DNA from: Gemmatimonadota bacterium | GTDB taxonomy: Bacteria > Gemmatimonadota > Gemmatimonadetes > Longimicrobiales > Gaopeijiaceae | Assembly: GCA_016209885.1 (NCBI GenBank) | Contig: JACQVF010000083.1 | Location: 1 to 32,749 of the forward strand | DNA: 32,749 nucleotides | Direction: 5' to 3' | Part shown: piece by piece, positions 1 through 8,485 of the stretch | Position numbering within the stretch: the first letter of the stretch is position 1 | How the letters are laid out: each line of letters opens with the position of its first letter | Made by a program: the position numbers and the translations under genes | Notes under the pieces: generated by a model | The model's input: only the letters and a program-made list of their open reading frames with translations | Databases searched by the model: none | What the model was told of the DNA's origin: nothing

Positions 1-1
1 C

Positions 2-2872
2 GTCACGGTCGTATTCGAGGACGGTACCGACCTCTATCTCGCCCGGACGCTCGTCGCGGAGCGGCTCCAGGGCGTGCGGGAAGAGCTCCCGCCGGGTACG
101 GAGGCCGAGCTGGGGCCGCTCGCCGGAGCCGCGAGTGAGATCTATCTCTACACGCTCGGGGGCGGCGGGCTCGACCTCATGGCGTTACGGACGCTCCACG
201 ACCGTGTCGTGAGGCCCCAGCTCCGCGCGGTGCCCGGCGTGACCGAGATCAATCCGTTCGGCGGTCTCGTGCGGCAGATGCACGTGGTCGTGGACCCGGA
301 GAAGCTCGCCGGCTACGGGCTATCGCTCCACGACGTGATCGAGGCCGTCGAAGCCAACAGCCGAACACCCACAGGCGCCTATCTCGAGACGGGCGACCAG
401 CAGCTCATCCTCCGAGGTATCGGTCAGGCTGCGGACACCGAGGACCTGCGGCGCACGGCGATCCGCGCGACCCTGTCCGGCATCCCGGTGCTGCTCGGTG
501 ATGTGGCGGAAGTGCACTACGGCCCCGAGGTGCGGCAGGGTGCCGTGAGTCGCGACGGCCGCGGAGAGGTCATGAGCGGGATCGTGATGATGCTGCGCGG
601 TGAGAACAGTCGCGAGGTCGTGCGTCGCGTCCGCAAACAGGTGGACGCGATCAACCAGGCGCTGCCGGAAGGGGTGGTGCTCGCGCCCTACTATGACCAG
701 ACGGATCTGGTCGAGGGAACGCTTCAGACGATCCGCGAGAACCTGGCCGTCGGCGGATTCCTGGTGATCGCGATCCTGCTCCTATTCCTCGGCAACCTGC
801 GCGCGGCTGTGGTCGTCGCGGCGACGATTCCGCTTTCGCTGCTCTTCGCGATGATCGGCATGCGCTGGCTCGGCCTGTCGGCCAACCTCATGAGCCTCGG
901 CGCCATCGACTTCGGCATGATCGTGGACGGGTCCGTGGTCATGACCGAGAACTTCGTGAAGCGGCTACACGGGGACGAAGAGAGCGGACGGTTCCCCGCT
1001 CCCTCCGCGCTCGGGCGGCGTCTCATCGAGATGGCCCACGAGGTCGGCCGGCCCATCGTGTTCGGCGTCCTCATCATCATGCTCGTCTACATCCCGATCC
1101 TGACGCTCCAGGGGCTGGAAGGGCGCATGTTCCGCCCCATGGCGCTGACTGTGGGGATGGCGCTCTTCGGCAGTCTGCTGCTGGCTCTCTTCTTCATTCC
1201 CGCGGCGGCGACGATCCTGTTCCGCCGCGGCGCGCGCGAGTCGCGCTATGCCGTGCGGCTTGCATCTTGGCTGGAGACGCGGTACGGGCCGCTCCTAGCG
1301 ACGACCATTCGCCGCCCGGGCCTCACGCTGGCCGTCGCGCTCGCCGTCTTCAGTGCCACGCTACTCGTGGTGCCGCGGCTGGGGACGGAATTCCTGCCGG
1401 AGCTGGATGAGGGCTCGATCCTGATCCAGCCCACCCGTGATCCCAACATCTCGTTGAGCCACTCGATGAATGTGGCCAGACAGATCGAGAACGTGGTGAC
1501 CACCGTGCCGGAGGTGTCCACGGTTGTGAGCCGGGTCGGGCGGCCCGACGTGGGCAGCGACCCGATGGGGGTCAACCAGTCCGATGTGTTCGTCATGTTG
1601 GAGCCGCGCGACGGCTGGCGTGACGGGCTGTCGAAGGCCGACCTCGAAGCAGAGCTGCAGGAGCGATTGGAGCGGGAGGTGGCCGGCGTCGCCTTTGCGT
1701 TCACGCAGCCCATGAAGATGCGCTTGGACGAGCTGATCAGTGGCGTCCGCAGTGACCTTGCCGTGAAGGTGTTCGGGGACGACCCTGAGCGGAATCTGCA
1801 GGTCGCGCAGGAGGTGGCGGAGTTGATCGAGAGCATCGAGGGAACCGCGGAGGTCCAGGTCGAGCAGACCACGGGCCAGACCTACCTCACGGTCCGGATG
1901 GACCGATCGGCCCTCGCGCGTTATGGGATCCCGATCTCAGAGGTGCAGGAAGCCCTCGAGGTCGCGCTCGCCGGCCGATCGATCGCCCAGGCGGTGGACG
2001 GCTTCTACACCATCGACGTCGCGGTCCTATACCCGGAGTCGCTGCGGGGCAACCCCGAGGCCATCCGCCGCATTACGGTCCCCACGCGATCCGGAGCTCT
2101 GATCGCACTCGACCAGCTGGCGGACATTCACATGGAGACCGGCCCGGTCCAGATCAGTCGGGAGCAGGCGCAGCGGCTGGTGATTGTGCAGGCCGATGTG
2201 CGCGGGCGGGACCTCGGCGGCTATGTCCAGGACGTCAGGCGCGCGATCGAGGAGGGGCTGGACCGGCCGGCCGGCGTTTTCCTCACCTATGGCGGGCAGT
2301 TCGAGAACCAGGAGCGGGCCATGCGCCGGCTGCGCCTGGTCGTGCCGCTCTCGATTGGCACGATCACGTTGTTGCTCTACGCGTCGCTTCGGTCCTGGCC
2401 GCTCGCACTGCTCGTGTTGACGAACCTCCCGTTCGCCGCGGTCGGCGGAGTGCTCGCGCTCTGGGCGCGAGGGCTCAACTTGGGAGTCTCGGCCGCGATT
2501 GGCTTCATCGCACTCTTCGGCGTGGCGGTCCTGAACGGACTTGTGCTCCTGACGACCATCCAGCGACTGAGGGACGGGGGCGCACCTGCCGACCGGGCGG
2601 CCGCACAGGGCGTGCGAGAACGTTTGCGTCCGGTGCTCATGACGGCCCTCGTGGCCAGCATCGGCTTCATCCCCGTCGCCGTCTCCCGCGGCGTCGGAGC
2701 CGAAGTGCAGCGTCCCCTGGCCACCGTCGTGATCGGGGGGCTGGTCACGTCGACCCTCCTCACGCTGTTCGTTCTTCCAACGTTGTACGCGTGGTTGGAG
2801 CGGCGAGGGTCGGGGCTAGCCGCGGAACGAGCTCGAGGGGAGACACCCAATCGGGTACCGCAGCTCACGTAG
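2..2872 (+). CDS. Heavy-metal efflux RND transporter, inner-membrane pump (CzcA/CusA type), 5'-truncated
   Basis: The reading frame is already open at base 2, so the gene starts left of the window; 956 residues are visible and full-length relatives are about 1,020-1,050 aa. RND pumps of the HME class take divalent or monovalent metal ions from the periplasm or cytosol and drive them through a periplasmic adaptor and an outer-membrane channel using the proton gradient. The HME signature is visible in the first membrane bundle: the segment around 895-950 reads SLGAIDFGMIVDGSVVM, with the paired Asp residues typical of CzcA/CusA. Hydrophobic bundles lie near 740-1250 and 2330-2800, separated by periplasmic porter domains, as expected for an RND duplication. 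The adaptor and outer-membrane genes are presumably upstream. The metal cannot be named from what I see. The frame closes normally at TAG, followed by an Arg-rich tail. Confidence 0.93.
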   Translation, partial: VTVVFEDGTDLYLARTLVAERLQGVREELPPGTEAELGPLAGAASEIYLYTLGGGGLDLMALRTLHDRVVRPQLRAVPGVTEINPFGGLVRQMHVVVDPEKLAGYGLSLHDVIEAVEANSRTPTGAYLETGDQQLILRGIGQAADTEDLRRTAIRATLSGIPVLLGDVAEVHYGPEVRQGAVSRDGRGEVMSGIVMMLRGENSREVVRRVRKQVDAINQALPEGVVLAPYYDQTDLVEGTLQTIRENLAVGGFLVIAILLLFLGNLRAAVVVAATIPLSLLFAMIGMRWLGLSANLMSLGAIDFGMIVDGSVVMTENFVKRLHGDEESGRFPAPSALGRRLIEMAHEVGRPIVFGVLIIMLVYIPILTLQGLEGRMFRPMALTVGMALFGSLLLALFFIPAAATILFRRGARESRYAVRLASWLETRYGPLLATTIRRPGLTLAVALAVFSATLLVVPRLGTEFLPELDEGSILIQPTRDPNISLSHSMNVARQIENVVTTVPEVSTVVSRVGRPDVGSDPMGVNQSDVFVMLEPRDGWRDGLSKADLEAELQERLEREVAGVAFAFTQPMKMRLDELISGVRSDLAVKVFGDDPERNLQVAQEVAELIESIEGTAEVQVEQTTGQTYLTVRMDRSALARYGIPISEVQEALEVALAGRSIAQAVDGFYTIDVAVLYPESLRGNPEAIRRITVPTRSGALIALDQLADIHMETGPVQISREQAQRLVIVQADVRGRDLGGYVQDVRRAIEEGLDRPAGVFLTYGGQFENQERAMRRLRLVVPLSIGTITLLLYASLRSWPLALLVLTNLPFAAVGGVLALWARGLNLGVSAAIGFIALFGVAVLNGLVLLTTIQRLRDGGAPADRAAAQGVRERLRPVLMTALVASIGFIPVAVSRGVGAEVQRPLATVVIGGLVTSTLLTLFVLPTLYAWLERRGSGLAAERARGETPNRVPQLT

Positions 2873-2962
2873 TACTGGGGGCGGGGAGCGCTACGCCGGA
2901 GCGCGGGCTGACCGTCCGGATCTTTCCCAGTCGTTCTTGTAACCAGAACCATTTCGGCGGCA

Positions 2963-3006
2963 CGCCCTTCCCAGCGGGTTTTCGGGAAAAGGCTCGAGGA
3001 AGGGCG
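2963..3006. terminator. Hairpin downstream of the RND gene
   Basis: A perfect 9-bp inverted repeat (CGCCCTTCC at 2963-2971, GGAAGGGCG at 2998-3006) encloses 26 nt that contain a second small TTTT-CGGG-AAAA foldback. It lies about 90 nt after the RND stop. There is no U-tract immediately after it, so termination is only inferred. The surrounding 2930-3060 stretch is less GC-rich than the genes around it and otherwise shows nothing I can name. Confidence 0.35.
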
Positions 3007-3091
3007 CCCAACATCATTAATACCTATCGATCCGGAATGCAGGCTTCTTGTTTAGGATGATCTCGCAGCGGGCTCCACCGCGGCTCCGGAC

Positions 3092-3433
3092 ATGCCCGCG
3101 GCGGTGCCGCCGGTGCCGGCGCTGCTGGCGGCGCCGTATCGCAACCTCTCGGATGAACGCGGTGCCGAGGCGGGCGGGCACGACTCCCTCCTGCCACGGC
3201 GCACCGGTGGGTATCTTTCGGCCAGCCTGCCACCGGCGCTCACGTCCCCGCAGGCGGGCCGGCGTCGAGTTCGAAGGCTGATCCGATCCGCAGAAGGCGA
3301 GTGGTCCATGTTCCTGACGTCCTCCGGGACGCTCAGCCGCCTCGCCGCCGGAGCGGTGCCTGGAAGCGTCGAGGGCTGCCTCGATGACCTGGCCGGCCGT
3401 GACCGGGGACTGGAGAGCGAAAGGTCGAGATGA
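3092..3433 (+). CDS. Possible 113-aa protein, overlapping the next gene by ATGA
   Basis: An open frame of 113 codons with high third-position GC ends in TGA at 3431-3433, inside an ATGA overlap with the start of the 386-aa gene at 3430. That is a usual arrangement for translational coupling. The translation is rich in Ala, Pro, Gly and Arg, has no recognisable motif, and could be a chance open frame, since GC-rich DNA leaves long frames open on all strands here. The second half (from an internal ATG at 3308) is less biased and could be the only coding part. I do not recognise it and give no function. Confidence 0.33.
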   Translation: MPAAVPPVPALLAAPYRNLSDERGAEAGGHDSLLPRRTGGYLSASLPPALTSPQAGRRRVRRLIRSAEGEWSMFLTSSGTLSRLAAGAVPGSVEGCLDDLAGRDRGLESERSR

Positions 3434-4590
3434 AGGCGCTGGGATCTGTCGTCGAGCGAATCCGTCACGAGAGCCGCGAGACCGCCGAGGTGCTCTGCCT
3501 CGCCGTGGATTCGTTCGCCCGTGGACCTGACCCCCAGCGGTTGCAGTTGCTCCTCGATGTCCTGCGCGACGGGCAAATGACCTGCGAGGACGCGCGGAAC
3601 CGGCTGAAGGGAATCCGGCGCAGGAGGGAGCGGCGCTACGGAGCGCTGCGCTCTCGCAAAGCGGACGTCGGCGCGGGCATGGCTGAGCAGGAGCGCCTTG
3701 CGGAGGAGCGCGTGCGGCTCGTCGAGCTCCGCCGATCGATCCTGCGGCAGCTCGGGGACGCCGTCGCCTGGTTCCTTCTCGGGAACAACCCGCGCCTGAT
3801 CGCCTCTCTCTATGCGCCACGAACCCGTGCGATTCCCCGCGGTGCGGCTCTGGCCGGACTCCTTCGGGTTGAACACGCCCTGCACGGGAGCGGGCGGTAC
3901 TTCGTGCTGGAGAACGATCTGGTCCGCTGCGGAGGTATCGGAGACCTCCTGGTGACCCAGGTCGGTCGCATCGGCTCCGAGCCGCTGGCGCTCGAGCTCA
4001 ATCCGAGCGGCGAAGTGCGGCTGGGCCCCGAGCTGGGCGTCGGGATCCTGCCCGCACGCTCCAGCGTGCCCGAGCACAGGAAGACGTTCGAGGACGTCGC
4101 CGCGATCCTTAGAGCTTCCGAGTCGAGATCGGGCGGCGACTCCCCGAGGACCGCGCGACGGGCCCGAGAGCTACTGGAGAGCGTATCGCGCGTGTTCCGG
4201 ATCAACCGCAGCGGCATGCAGACGCTGCGCCGTCCGGCTTCGCCACATTGGCAGACGCTGCAGAACGTGATCGACCGGGCGCTCACTTCCGGGCTCTCCT
4301 TCGATCAGGAGCAGGCCGACCTCTACAGGTGGGCCGTGCGGAATCACCGGGGCGACGACGCCCGACGTGCGATGCTGGACGTGCACAAGCGGATCCAGAG
4401 CATCGCCGCTATCTCGGCGGCGAATCCCTACGCCACGAGCTCGTCGCTCGATCTCGCCGCAAACGACCAGCTCTCGGCGATCGGATTGCCTGTGGCGCTG
4501 TGGGAGCTGCCGGCGTACCAACGGGCAGCGGTCCTGGCACAGGAGGTGATCGTCGGGAACGTCCGGAAACGTCGGCCGGCTGTTGAGTGA
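3430..4590 (+). CDS. Unrecognised 386-aa protein
   Basis: The frame has the GC-biased third positions of the surrounding real genes and starts with ATG in an ATGA overlap with the preceding small frame. Residues 1-110 are highly charged and probably helical (Arg/Glu-rich, likely coiled coil). Residues about 110-200 look globular, with the segments AWFLLGNNPRLIASLYAPR and IGDLLVTQVG followed by LALELNPSGE. The order Asp, then about 15 residues, then Glu-X-Asn recalls the D...(D/E)XK core of restriction-endonuclease-like folds with the Lys replaced. That resemblance is by eye only. Residues 270-386 are a second helical part. No signal peptide or membrane segment is visible, so it is probably cytosolic. 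It is convergent with the M1 peptidase gene. Function unknown. Confidence 0.75.
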   Translation: MKALGSVVERIRHESRETAEVLCLAVDSFARGPDPQRLQLLLDVLRDGQMTCEDARNRLKGIRRRRERRYGALRSRKADVGAGMAEQERLAEERVRLVELRRSILRQLGDAVAWFLLGNNPRLIASLYAPRTRAIPRGAALAGLLRVEHALHGSGRYFVLENDLVRCGGIGDLLVTQVGRIGSEPLALELNPSGEVRLGPELGVGILPARSSVPEHRKTFEDVAAILRASESRSGGDSPRTARRARELLESVSRVFRINRSGMQTLRRPASPHWQTLQNVIDRALTSGLSFDQEQADLYRWAVRNHRGDDARRAMLDVHKRIQSIAAISAANPYATSSSLDLAANDQLSAIGLPVALWELPAYQRAAVLAQEVIVGNVRKRRPAVE

Positions 4591-4744
4591 CCTCGCACGT
4601 GCACGCGATCGAGGCGGTGCGTGAGAGGGCGGCGTGCCACCTCGGGAGGCCGCCCAGCCGAGGAATCCGGCCTCGCCCGGGGTGCGGACAGCCGCGGCTG
4701 GTCGCGAGCGCAAATCCCTTGGGTGACGGGCGGCGGCGAATCGC

Positions 4745-6745
4745 TCAGCCGCCGGGGACGGAGCCGGTGTGTCCCGCCGTGGCCGCCGGCGTCCAGACGT
4801 TGTTCTCCCGGCGAACGTCGGGCAGCATCTCCGCGGGGTCGACCACCACGCGCGCCACTGGTCTCCCACCCGCCAGCTCGAGGGTATATCGGTCGCTCCA
4901 GGCCCAGACCTCCACGGACAGGCGCTCCTGCACCGAGGTGCCGTCGCGAAGCTCCACCGTGACGCTGACGGGCATCACGAGCCCCTCTCGGTTGGACAGG
5001 AAAACGCGCGTCGCGCTGTCCGTCACTTGCACCGAGTCCACGGCCTGGTCCAGGAGCTCCGTGCTGTAGAACCAGCCTCGCCAGAACCAGTCGAGATCCT
5101 GACCCGACACGTCCTCCATAGTGCGGAGGAAGTCTGCGGGCTGGGGGTGCTTGTAGGCCCAGCGGCGAACGTACGTGCGGAAGGCCTCGTCGAAGCGCTC
5201 CGGCCCGAGGATCAGCTCACGCAGCAGGATGAGGCCGTAGCCGGGCTTCCGGTAGCCGAGGAAGCCGAGGCCCTCGCGGCGGATGTCATCGGCGTGGGTC
5301 ATGATGGGCTGATCGCCGATGGATGACTGCATACGGCGGGCGATGTAGGCGGGGCTCGTGCGCTGGAGGCGACCGGCCTCCGCGCCGTAGTAGGCCAGGT
5401 TCGAGTAATGGTTCTGGAACGTGTTGAACCCCTCGTCCAGCCAGGCCCACCGCCGCTCGTCGTTCCCCACGATCATGGGGAACCAGGTGTGCCCGAACTC
5501 GTGGTCCGTCACCCCGAAGAGGCCCTGGCCGCGGGAGCTCACGGAGCAGAACACGATCATGGGGTATTCCATCCCGCCCACGATGCTGCCCACGTTGATC
5601 GCCACCGGGTAGGGATAGCGGTACCACATACGGGAATAGAAGGCCACGGTATGCCGTGCGAAATCGGTGGCCTTCTCCCACCCCGGGCTGCCGTCCCTGT
5701 CCGGCCCGAGTCCCTCGCGCGGATAGGCCGACATGATCAGCACGTCTTCCCAGCTCGCAGCGTCCCAGAGGAACGCGGGGGATGCCGCCCAGGCGAAGTC
5801 GCGAACGTTCTCTGCGCGGAAGCGCCAGGTGAGGGGGCCACGGCCCGCGGGGCGCGTCTCCACCTTTCCGACTTCATCCGCGGAGACGATGCGCACCGTC
5901 TGCTCGCTCCTGCGGGCGCGGGCCAGGCGCTCGCGCTGCGCTGTGGTGAGCACGCTCTCGCTGTTCACGAGCTCCCCGGTCGCCACGACGATGAACTCGC
6001 GGGGGACGGTGATCTCCACGTCGAAGCGCCCGTACTCCAAGTAGAACTCGCCCTGCCCGAGGTAGGGCTGAGGATTCCAGCCATTTACGTCGTCGTAGAC
6101 GTAGGTGCGGGGGTACCACTGGGCGAGCTCGTAGACCCACCCGTCCTGCGTGCGCAGCCGCCCCATGCGGTCAGCTCCGTACTCCGGGACCACGAACGAC
6201 CAGTCGATCTCGATGCGCGCCTCGCCGGTCCGCGGCCTCAGCGGCCGCTCCAGGTCGATCCGCATGCGGGTTCCATCCACCACGTAGCGCGGCGTGGCGC
6301 GCTCACCCTCCTGGACGAGCTCCACGCGCGTAAAGTTCATGCCACCTCCGCTGAAGGCGCCGCTCCAGCGGCCCGTGCCGTGCACACGCGAGCCCGCGCT
6401 CTCCGGGGTGAACAGGTTCTGCTCGACCTGCAGCCACAAGTGCGTGAGCTCGTGCGGCGAGCGATTCCGGTAGGTGATGGCCTCGGTCCCTGCGATGCGG
6501 TGCTCCGCGGCGTCGAGCGCCACGCGGATGTTGTAGTCGACTTCCTGCTGCCAGTATTCCGGCCCGGGCGCGCCGGCCGCGGTCCGGACGAGGCTTGCCT
6601 CCGGGAGATCGAGGGGCGCGAACATCTCCTGGTTCGTGGGCGGGAGCGCTACGGTGTCATCGGGCTCCTGGCCGCGGGCCGAGCGCGCGAGGGCGAACAG
6701 TAGCGAAACGAGCAGGAGGCCCGCGCAGCGACAGAGAGCGTGCAT
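4745..6745 (-). CDS. Secreted M1-family zinc metallopeptidase
   Basis: The 666-aa protein begins with a typical signal peptide (basic start, hydrophobic core LLLVSLLFALA, probable cleavage near ARG-QE around residue 25), so it is exported. An N-terminal beta-sandwich like that of M1 aminopeptidases precedes the catalytic domain. That domain has the exopeptidase loop as GGMEYP instead of the usual GAMEN, the zinc site HEFGH (H415, E416, H419) and the third zinc ligand E438 in WLDEGF, exactly the HExxH-x18-E spacing of M1 enzymes. The C-terminal part carries the PDFLR/FW-like segment seen in bacterial M1 proteins. It would trim peptides from the N-terminus in the periplasm or at the cell surface. 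Known homologues with GGMEYP are common in Gemmatimonadota and Bacteroidota. It follows the dienoyl-CoA reductase gene on the same strand after about 105 nt. Confidence 0.92.
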   Translation of the reverse strand: MHALCRCAGLLLVSLLFALARSARGQEPDDTVALPPTNQEMFAPLDLPEASLVRTAAGAPGPEYWQQEVDYNIRVALDAAEHRIAGTEAITYRNRSPHELTHLWLQVEQNLFTPESAGSRVHGTGRWSGAFSGGGMNFTRVELVQEGERATPRYVVDGTRMRIDLERPLRPRTGEARIEIDWSFVVPEYGADRMGRLRTQDGWVYELAQWYPRTYVYDDVNGWNPQPYLGQGEFYLEYGRFDVEITVPREFIVVATGELVNSESVLTTAQRERLARARRSEQTVRIVSADEVGKVETRPAGRGPLTWRFRAENVRDFAWAASPAFLWDAASWEDVLIMSAYPREGLGPDRDGSPGWEKATDFARHTVAFYSRMWYRYPYPVAINVGSIVGGMEYPMIVFCSVSSRGQGLFGVTDHEFGHTWFPMIVGNDERRWAWLDEGFNTFQNHYSNLAYYGAEAGRLQRTSPAYIARRMQSSIGDQPIMTHADDIRREGLGFLGYRKPGYGLILLRELILGPERFDEAFRTYVRRWAYKHPQPADFLRTMEDVSGQDLDWFWRGWFYSTELLDQAVDSVQVTDSATRVFLSNREGLVMPVSVTVELRDGTSVQERLSVEVWAWSDRYTLELAGGRPVARVVVDPAEMLPDVRRENNVWTPAATAGHTGSVPGG

Positions 6746-6843
6746 GATGAGTCACCCCATCTGGGTTCGCAGGTGAGTACGGCGTGCGGCAACATCGCGA
6801 GCCGCGCGTGATGGAGCAAGGAGCGATCGCACAGGTCGAAGTG

Positions 6844-6862
6844 GAGGCGCCTACGGCGTCTC
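6844..6862 (-). terminator. Hairpin across the stop codon of the dienoyl-CoA reductase gene
   Basis: On the minus strand GAGACGCC-GTA-GGCGCCTC folds with 7 of 8 pairs and a 3-nt loop. The TAG stop (6851-6853) lies inside it. No U-tract follows. It may weaken read-through into the downstream peptidase gene, but this is inference. Confidence 0.35.
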
Positions 6863-7699
6863 TCGCATCCTCCGCAGCGCGGCTTTCACCTCCGCCCGCG
6901 GCAGTCGCGTCAGCCAGTTGAAGAGTCCGCCGCCGGCCATCCACGCACCGCCGTCAATCGTGACACACTCGCCCGTGATGTACGGCGCCGCGTCGGAGAC
7001 GAGGAAGGCGGCCAGATTGGCGAGCTCCTCGTGCTCGCCGAAGCGGCCGAGTGGGATGCGCGCCCGCGTTTCCGCCTCCACCTCCGGGGTGGGCATGAGC
7101 CGCTGCCACGCACCCGGGGTGGGGAAGGGTCCGGGCGCGATGGCGTTCACGCGGATGCCGTACGTCGCCCATTCGACAGCGAGGGAGCGGGTCATGGCGA
7201 GGACGCCGGCCTTGGCGCAACCGGACGGGACCACAAAGGCCGAGCCCGTCCATGCGTAGGTCGTGAGGATGTTCAGGATGCTGCCGCCGGCGCCCCGGTC
7301 GATCATGTGCCGCGCCGTCGCAAGAGAGCAGTGGAACGTGCCGTAGAGTACGATCTGTACGATGGCGTTGAAGCCGCCCGGCGAGAGCTCCTCCGTGGCC
7401 GCCAGGAAGTTGCCAGCGGCGTTGTTCACCAGGATGTCGATGCGCCCGAAGCGATCGACGGTGGCGCGGACGAGTGCCTGCACTCGCTCGAAATCACGGA
7501 CGTCCGCTGGATGGGTGAACACGTTCTCGCCCGTGGGATCGATGAGCCGCGCTGCGGACGCGAGGCGGTCCGGGTCGCGGCCCGCGATCGCCACGCGGGC
7601 TCCGAGGGCTGCGAACTTCCGCGACATGGAGAGCCCGAGACCCGAGCCGCCGCCGGTGACCAGAATCGTTTTCCCATGGAGCGCATCGTCCCTGAGCAT
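6851..7699 (-). CDS. 2,4-dienoyl-CoA reductase, DECR1-like short-chain dehydrogenase
   Basis: The 282-aa protein reduces, by family inference, 2,4-dienoyl-CoA to 3-enoyl-CoA with NADPH, an auxiliary step in beta-oxidation of polyunsaturated fatty acids. The Rossmann motif TGGGSGLG lies at residues 15-22. The signature NNAAGNF is near residue 91, and a long stretch around TYAWTGSAFVVPSGCAKAG matches what I remember of mitochondrial DECR1 (YAETGSGFVVPSASAKAG). As in DECR1, the usual YxxxK tyrosine is replaced by Ser (SGCAK) and the candidate catalytic Tyr sits earlier in TTYAW. The start was chosen because the minus strand reads GGAGGGA a few bases before this ATG; longer upstream extensions lack family similarity. 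No other beta-oxidation gene is in the window. An ordinary SDR oxidoreductase is the fallback call. Confidence 0.85.
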   Translation of the reverse strand: MLRDDALHGKTILVTGGGSGLGLSMSRKFAALGARVAIAGRDPDRLASAARLIDPTGENVFTHPADVRDFERVQALVRATVDRFGRIDILVNNAAGNFLAATEELSPGGFNAIVQIVLYGTFHCSLATARHMIDRGAGGSILNILTTYAWTGSAFVVPSGCAKAGVLAMTRSLAVEWATYGIRVNAIAPGPFPTPGAWQRLMPTPEVEAETRARIPLGRFGEHEELANLAAFLVSDAAPYITGECVTIDGGAWMAGGGLFNWLTRLPRAEVKAALRRMRETP

Positions 7700-8032
7700 G
7701 GTGTCCCTCCGCGACCGCGTCGCCGGTAGCCGAGCGAGCCGTTGGCGTGTCCAGCGGACCGTCGGCGTGAAGCCCGAAGATCGGGACGGGGAAGGAGTCG
7801 GGCAATCGCGGGCGCACACTCGTTGAACCTTGCGGTCTCTGGGCAGGAGAGCGATCGGGGCTACGACCGAGCCCGCAGCCGACGATCCGCTGTAGGCGCG
7901 CCGAAACCGACTACGATGCCGTGAACGCGGCAACGCGCGCAACCCGTCGTGAAGCCCACGGCATACTGGTGATCCCGGCTCGAGTCAGCCACGCCGCCAC
8001 GCCGCCCACGCCGCCCACGCCGCCGGTCGCGG
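7700..8032. other. Intergenic region between the divergent reductase and B12-regulated transcripts
   Basis: This 333-nt gap separates the start of the minus-strand reductase from the plus-strand cobalamin promoter. It should hold the reductase promoter, but I could not pick convincing -35/-10 boxes. Its only structured part is the nonamer repeat at 7991-8024. No small gene stands out. Confidence 0.6.
7991..8024. repeat. Nonamer tandem repeat (ACGCCGCCC, about 3.8 copies)
   Basis: Units read ACGCCGCC, ACGCCGCCC, ACGCCGCCC and ACGCCGCC in tandem, ending 8 nt before the -35 box of the riboswitch promoter. Length changes by slippage would alter the sequence just upstream of that promoter. Confidence 0.75.
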
Positions 8033-8061
8033 TTGACACGGTGGCAGGCCCGGACTACACT
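8033..8061 (+). promoter_or_regulatory. Sigma70-type promoter of the cobalamin-riboswitch transcript
   Basis: A consensus TTGACA at 8033-8038 is followed after exactly 17 nt by TACACT at 8056-8061. Transcription would start near 8068, about 26 nt before the first stem of the cobalamin aptamer, which fits a riboswitch leader well. Confidence 0.85.
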
Positions 8062-8093
8062 ACCTGGCGAAGTACGCGACAAAAATCCGTTCT

Positions 8094-8256
8094 GCGGGTG
8101 GAGCCTATCGGAAGCCGGTGAGAATCCGGCATGGCCCCGCCACTGTGAGAGGCCCGGCACGACGCCGGAAGTGGCCGCCTCTACCACGCCACTGGGGGAA
8201 GCTTCCCTGGGAAGGCGAGGTCGGCCGCCTCGAGTCAGGAGACCGGTTCCGCCCGC
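8094..8256 (+). promoter_or_regulatory. Cobalamin riboswitch aptamer
   Basis: The conserved cobalamin-riboswitch blocks occur in order: GAAGCCGGTGAGAATCCGGC at 8111-8130, GGCCCCGCCACTGTGA just after it, CGCCACTGGG near 8187, TGGGAAGGCGAGG near 8208 and GAGTCAGGAGACCGG at 8232-8246. The closing stem P1 is visible as GCGGGTGGA (8094-8102) pairing with TCCGCCCGC (8248-8256), 9 bp with one G-U pair. In known cases cobalamin binding switches off B12 uptake or B12-independent alternative genes. The only gene downstream before a 311-nt gap is the lipoprotein at 8486. The class (adenosylcobalamin-type, Cbl-I-like) is inferred from the full set of blocks. Confidence 0.96.
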
Positions 8257-8485
8257 GCCAGTGCACTCTTCGAGGGGAAGCAGTGCGGGCTTTCCATTTC
8301 CAGCAGGCGTCGAACGCTTCAGGCGCTTCTGTAGGCGTCGCCCACTCGGACCGCTCCGGGCGGGCCCCTCGTCTCGTTTCCCGCGTTACGCCCTCGGCGC
8401 CGCCCGGCGGGCGCGCCTGGGGGGTCCCGCGCCCCCGGCCGGCGGTCCGCTTCCCACGCCTCATCGGAAAGGAGCGACTACGTTG
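8257..8485 (+). promoter_or_regulatory. Leader and expression platform of the B12-regulated gene
   Basis: About 230 nt separate the aptamer from the start codon. The Shine-Dalgarno region GGAAAGGAGCG lies at 8466-8476. A complementary CGCTCC occurs at 8352-8357 and could sequester it. Several GC-rich foldbacks occur around 8395-8440. I saw no hairpin with a U-tract, so control of translation initiation is more likely than intrinsic termination; this is inference. No convincing gene lies in this stretch. Confidence 0.5.

Noticed and set aside
5408..6703. Long open frame on the plus strand opposite the M1 peptidase
   Set aside because: It is antisense to a gene with an intact HExxH-x18-E site; its translation has no motif and a His/Ala/Arg bias typical of frames opposite GC-rich genes.
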